Shown one piece after another: positions 62,913 through 64,000 of a stretch of 64,000 nt of DNA (position 1 is its first letter; every line of letters begins with the position of its first letter). The notes under the pieces are model-generated. The model saw only the letters and a list, made by a program, of their open reading frames with translations, was not told the origin of the DNA and made no database searches. A program made the position numbers and the translations under genes. This DNA comes from Verrucomicrobiia bacterium (GTDB taxonomy: Bacteria > Verrucomicrobiota > Verrucomicrobiia > Verrucomicrobiales > Akkermansiaceae). The stretch spans positions 38,492-102,491 of the forward strand of contig CANHQJ010000014.1 of the NCBI GenBank assembly GCA_947462875.1, written 5' to 3'.

Positions 62913-64000
62913 TTATTTGGCGCTGCTGGGGAGGAAGCGGTAGTAAACTTCCAACATCAGAGTGCAGAGCGCGGTGTGGTAGAATTGGCCAGCGCCGTGG
63001 CCTTGGGTACCGCTCCAGGTGCCATCAGGCTTCTGGTTTTTCAGCACTTCGTCACGCATCATGCCATTGTAGTGTTTCCATTCTTCTCCACCGCGGTTCA
63101 TCATGGCCTGTGCTTCATAGTAGTGAGCATACAGGTCGCAATCCTGCGTGCCGAATTTCAATTTCGATTCTTTCTGAATGTATTTGGTGCCTTTGCGCAC
63201 TTCCGATGAGGATTCTTTGTCCCAGATCTGGAAGCAGAGCACGCCTACGCCAGTCAGCGAGTAGTAGCCGTTTCTTGAAGCAAGGGGCTTTTTGCCCGTG
63301 TAGCCGAAACCACCATTGTCGTCTTGTTTGTCTTTGAGATAGTCGAGACCTTTAGAGACGCAACGGCTGAGGTTTTTGAAGTCGAGGCCGGTGTGTTTCA
63401 TGGCCTTCAGCGCCTGAATTTGCCATCCAACGATGGAGACGTCGGTGTGACCACCGGACTCTTCATACCCATAGGCCCATCCGCCGTTTTGGTTCTGGTT
63501 GTCGATGAGGAACTGGCCGGATTTTTGCGTGACCTCCGCCAAATTCGGCACAGTGATATTGAGTTGCTTGCAGAAAGTGGTGGCTTCCGCAAGGGCATAG
63601 ACGCAGATCGCGTGCTCATAGCACCAGTGCTTGTCGCCCACGCTGTCGGCCAGTTTGCCTTGGTTCTTCATACCGACGTTGATGAGGTAAGTCATGGCCT
63701 TGAGGCAGGACTCACCGAATTCCTCCGAGAGGGGAGTTTCGCAATGGCCGAGGTAGGCGAGAATGCCCAAGCCTGTCATCGCAGATTTTTTCTGACCATT
63801 CCAGGAACCATCGGGATTCTGGTTTTTTTTCATCCAGCGCAGAGCTTTCAATACGGCTTCTTCGCATTTTTCGTTACCGCCGGTTTCGGCGAGACGCTGC
63901 AAGCGGTCTTCTTTCGAGCAGCGCTTGCGCATCGTCGCAGGGATGGCACCGAAGCCACCGCCGCCGCCGCCGCCGTCACCACCGGAGCCCCAGCCATCGC
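62913..64000 (-). CDS. Prenyltransferase/squalene-oxidase repeat protein, 3' part
   Basis: The gene runs off the right edge, so its start is not visible; the frame is open to position 64000. At least 362 residues are present. The entry side is a glycine run (DGWGSGGDGGGGGGG) then FGAIPATMRKRCSKEDR. At least five alpha-toroid repeats follow, such as NPDGSWNGQKKSAMTGL and NQNGGWAYGYEESGG, typical of squalene-cyclase-like barrels. The N-terminal part in relatives can have a membrane segment and Pro/Gly linker. It resembles the DUF6288 fold type in this window. A catalytic DXDD motif was not seen, so it is probably not a cyclase. Confidence 0.88.
   Translation of the reverse strand, partial: DGWGSGGDGGGGGGGFGAIPATMRKRCSKEDRLQRLAETGGNEKCEEAVLKALRWMKKNQNPDGSWNGQKKSAMTGLGILAYLGHCETPLSEEFGESCLKAMTYLINVGMKNQGKLADSVGDKHWCYEHAICVYALAEATTFCKQLNITVPNLAEVTQKSGQFLIDNQNQNGGWAYGYEESGGHTDVSIVGWQIQALKAMKHTGLDFKNLSRCVSKGLDYLKDKQDDNGGFGYTGKKPLASRNGYYSLTGVGVLCFQIWDKESSSEVRKGTKYIQKESKLKFGTQDCDLYAHYYEAQAMMNRGGEEWKHYNGMMRDEVLKNQKPDGTWSGTQGHGAGQFYHTALCTLMLEVYYRFLPSSAK

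Overview
The window looks like chromosomal DNA of a Verrucomicrobiota bacterium (class Verrucomicrobiae or near). The reasons are moderately high G+C, tightly packed genes with few Shine-Dalgarno sequences, many secreted proteins, and families typical of the Planctomycetes-Verrucomicrobia group: a PSD1/DUF1549/DUF1553 cytochrome with a DUF1501 partner, SASA esterases, DUF1080, DUF6288, DUF4159 and many ExbB/ExbD genes. This placement is inference from gene content. No rRNA, tRNA, CRISPR array, insertion sequence or phage gene was recognised.

Layout. (1) 1-4604, minus: a sugar-ester esterase (SASA), a PSD1 cytochrome and a DUF1501 protein cut by the window edge, probably one operon for breakdown of a complex polysaccharide. 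(2) 4719-32349, minus: about 27.6 kb of twelve co-oriented, mostly overlapping genes. From promoter-proximal to distal they are four exported TPR proteins (601, 783, 2536 and 2187 aa), a 109-aa protein, ExbB, two ExbD, a one-TM proline/alanine-rich linker, a DUF4159 membrane protein, a second membrane protein, and a 1325-aa PDZ-DUF6288-HEAT protein. This is the best candidate for an undescribed system: a proton-motive-force-driven envelope machine with giant periplasmic or outer-membrane partners. (3) 32473-38665: queF, a 2OG-Fe(II) oxygenase, an esterase-SMP-30 fusion, a one-domain asparaginase coupled to a cysteine-synthase-like enzyme, and DUF1080 with a partner. (4) 38666-39990: a compositionally odd patch with one secreted protein. 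(5) 40055-42151: a 2-keto-3-deoxygluconate kinase and 2-hydroxyacid dehydrogenase operon with a clear terminator. (6) 42312-43523: a secreted protein gene broken by one in-frame stop. (7) 43527-53188: housekeeping and envelope genes (cardiolipin synthase, lipoprotein, L,D-transpeptidase, hpt, ftsB-like, hydrolase, rfbB-like, TgpA-type transglutaminase, M20 dipeptidase). (8) 53189-54123: a gene-poor stretch with a strong hairpin. (9) 54124-64000: more secreted proteins, a second SASA esterase, a GH36-like enzyme, a second DUF6288 protein, a beta-lactamase-family hydrolase with a small membrane partner, and an alpha-toroid repeat protein running off the window.

How the genes work together. Exported glycan-active enzymes (esterases, GH36-like, DUF1080, esterase-SMP-30) and KDG metabolism suggest a polysaccharide-degrading lifestyle. 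The ExbBD/TPR operon could power a large envelope complex, possibly for uptake of such substrates, but that link is inference. A DNA-level pattern also recurs: the hexamer GTTAGR (reverse complement YCTAAC) appears about every 1.7 kb in several reading frames and in intergenic DNA, while GTTAGY is almost absent.
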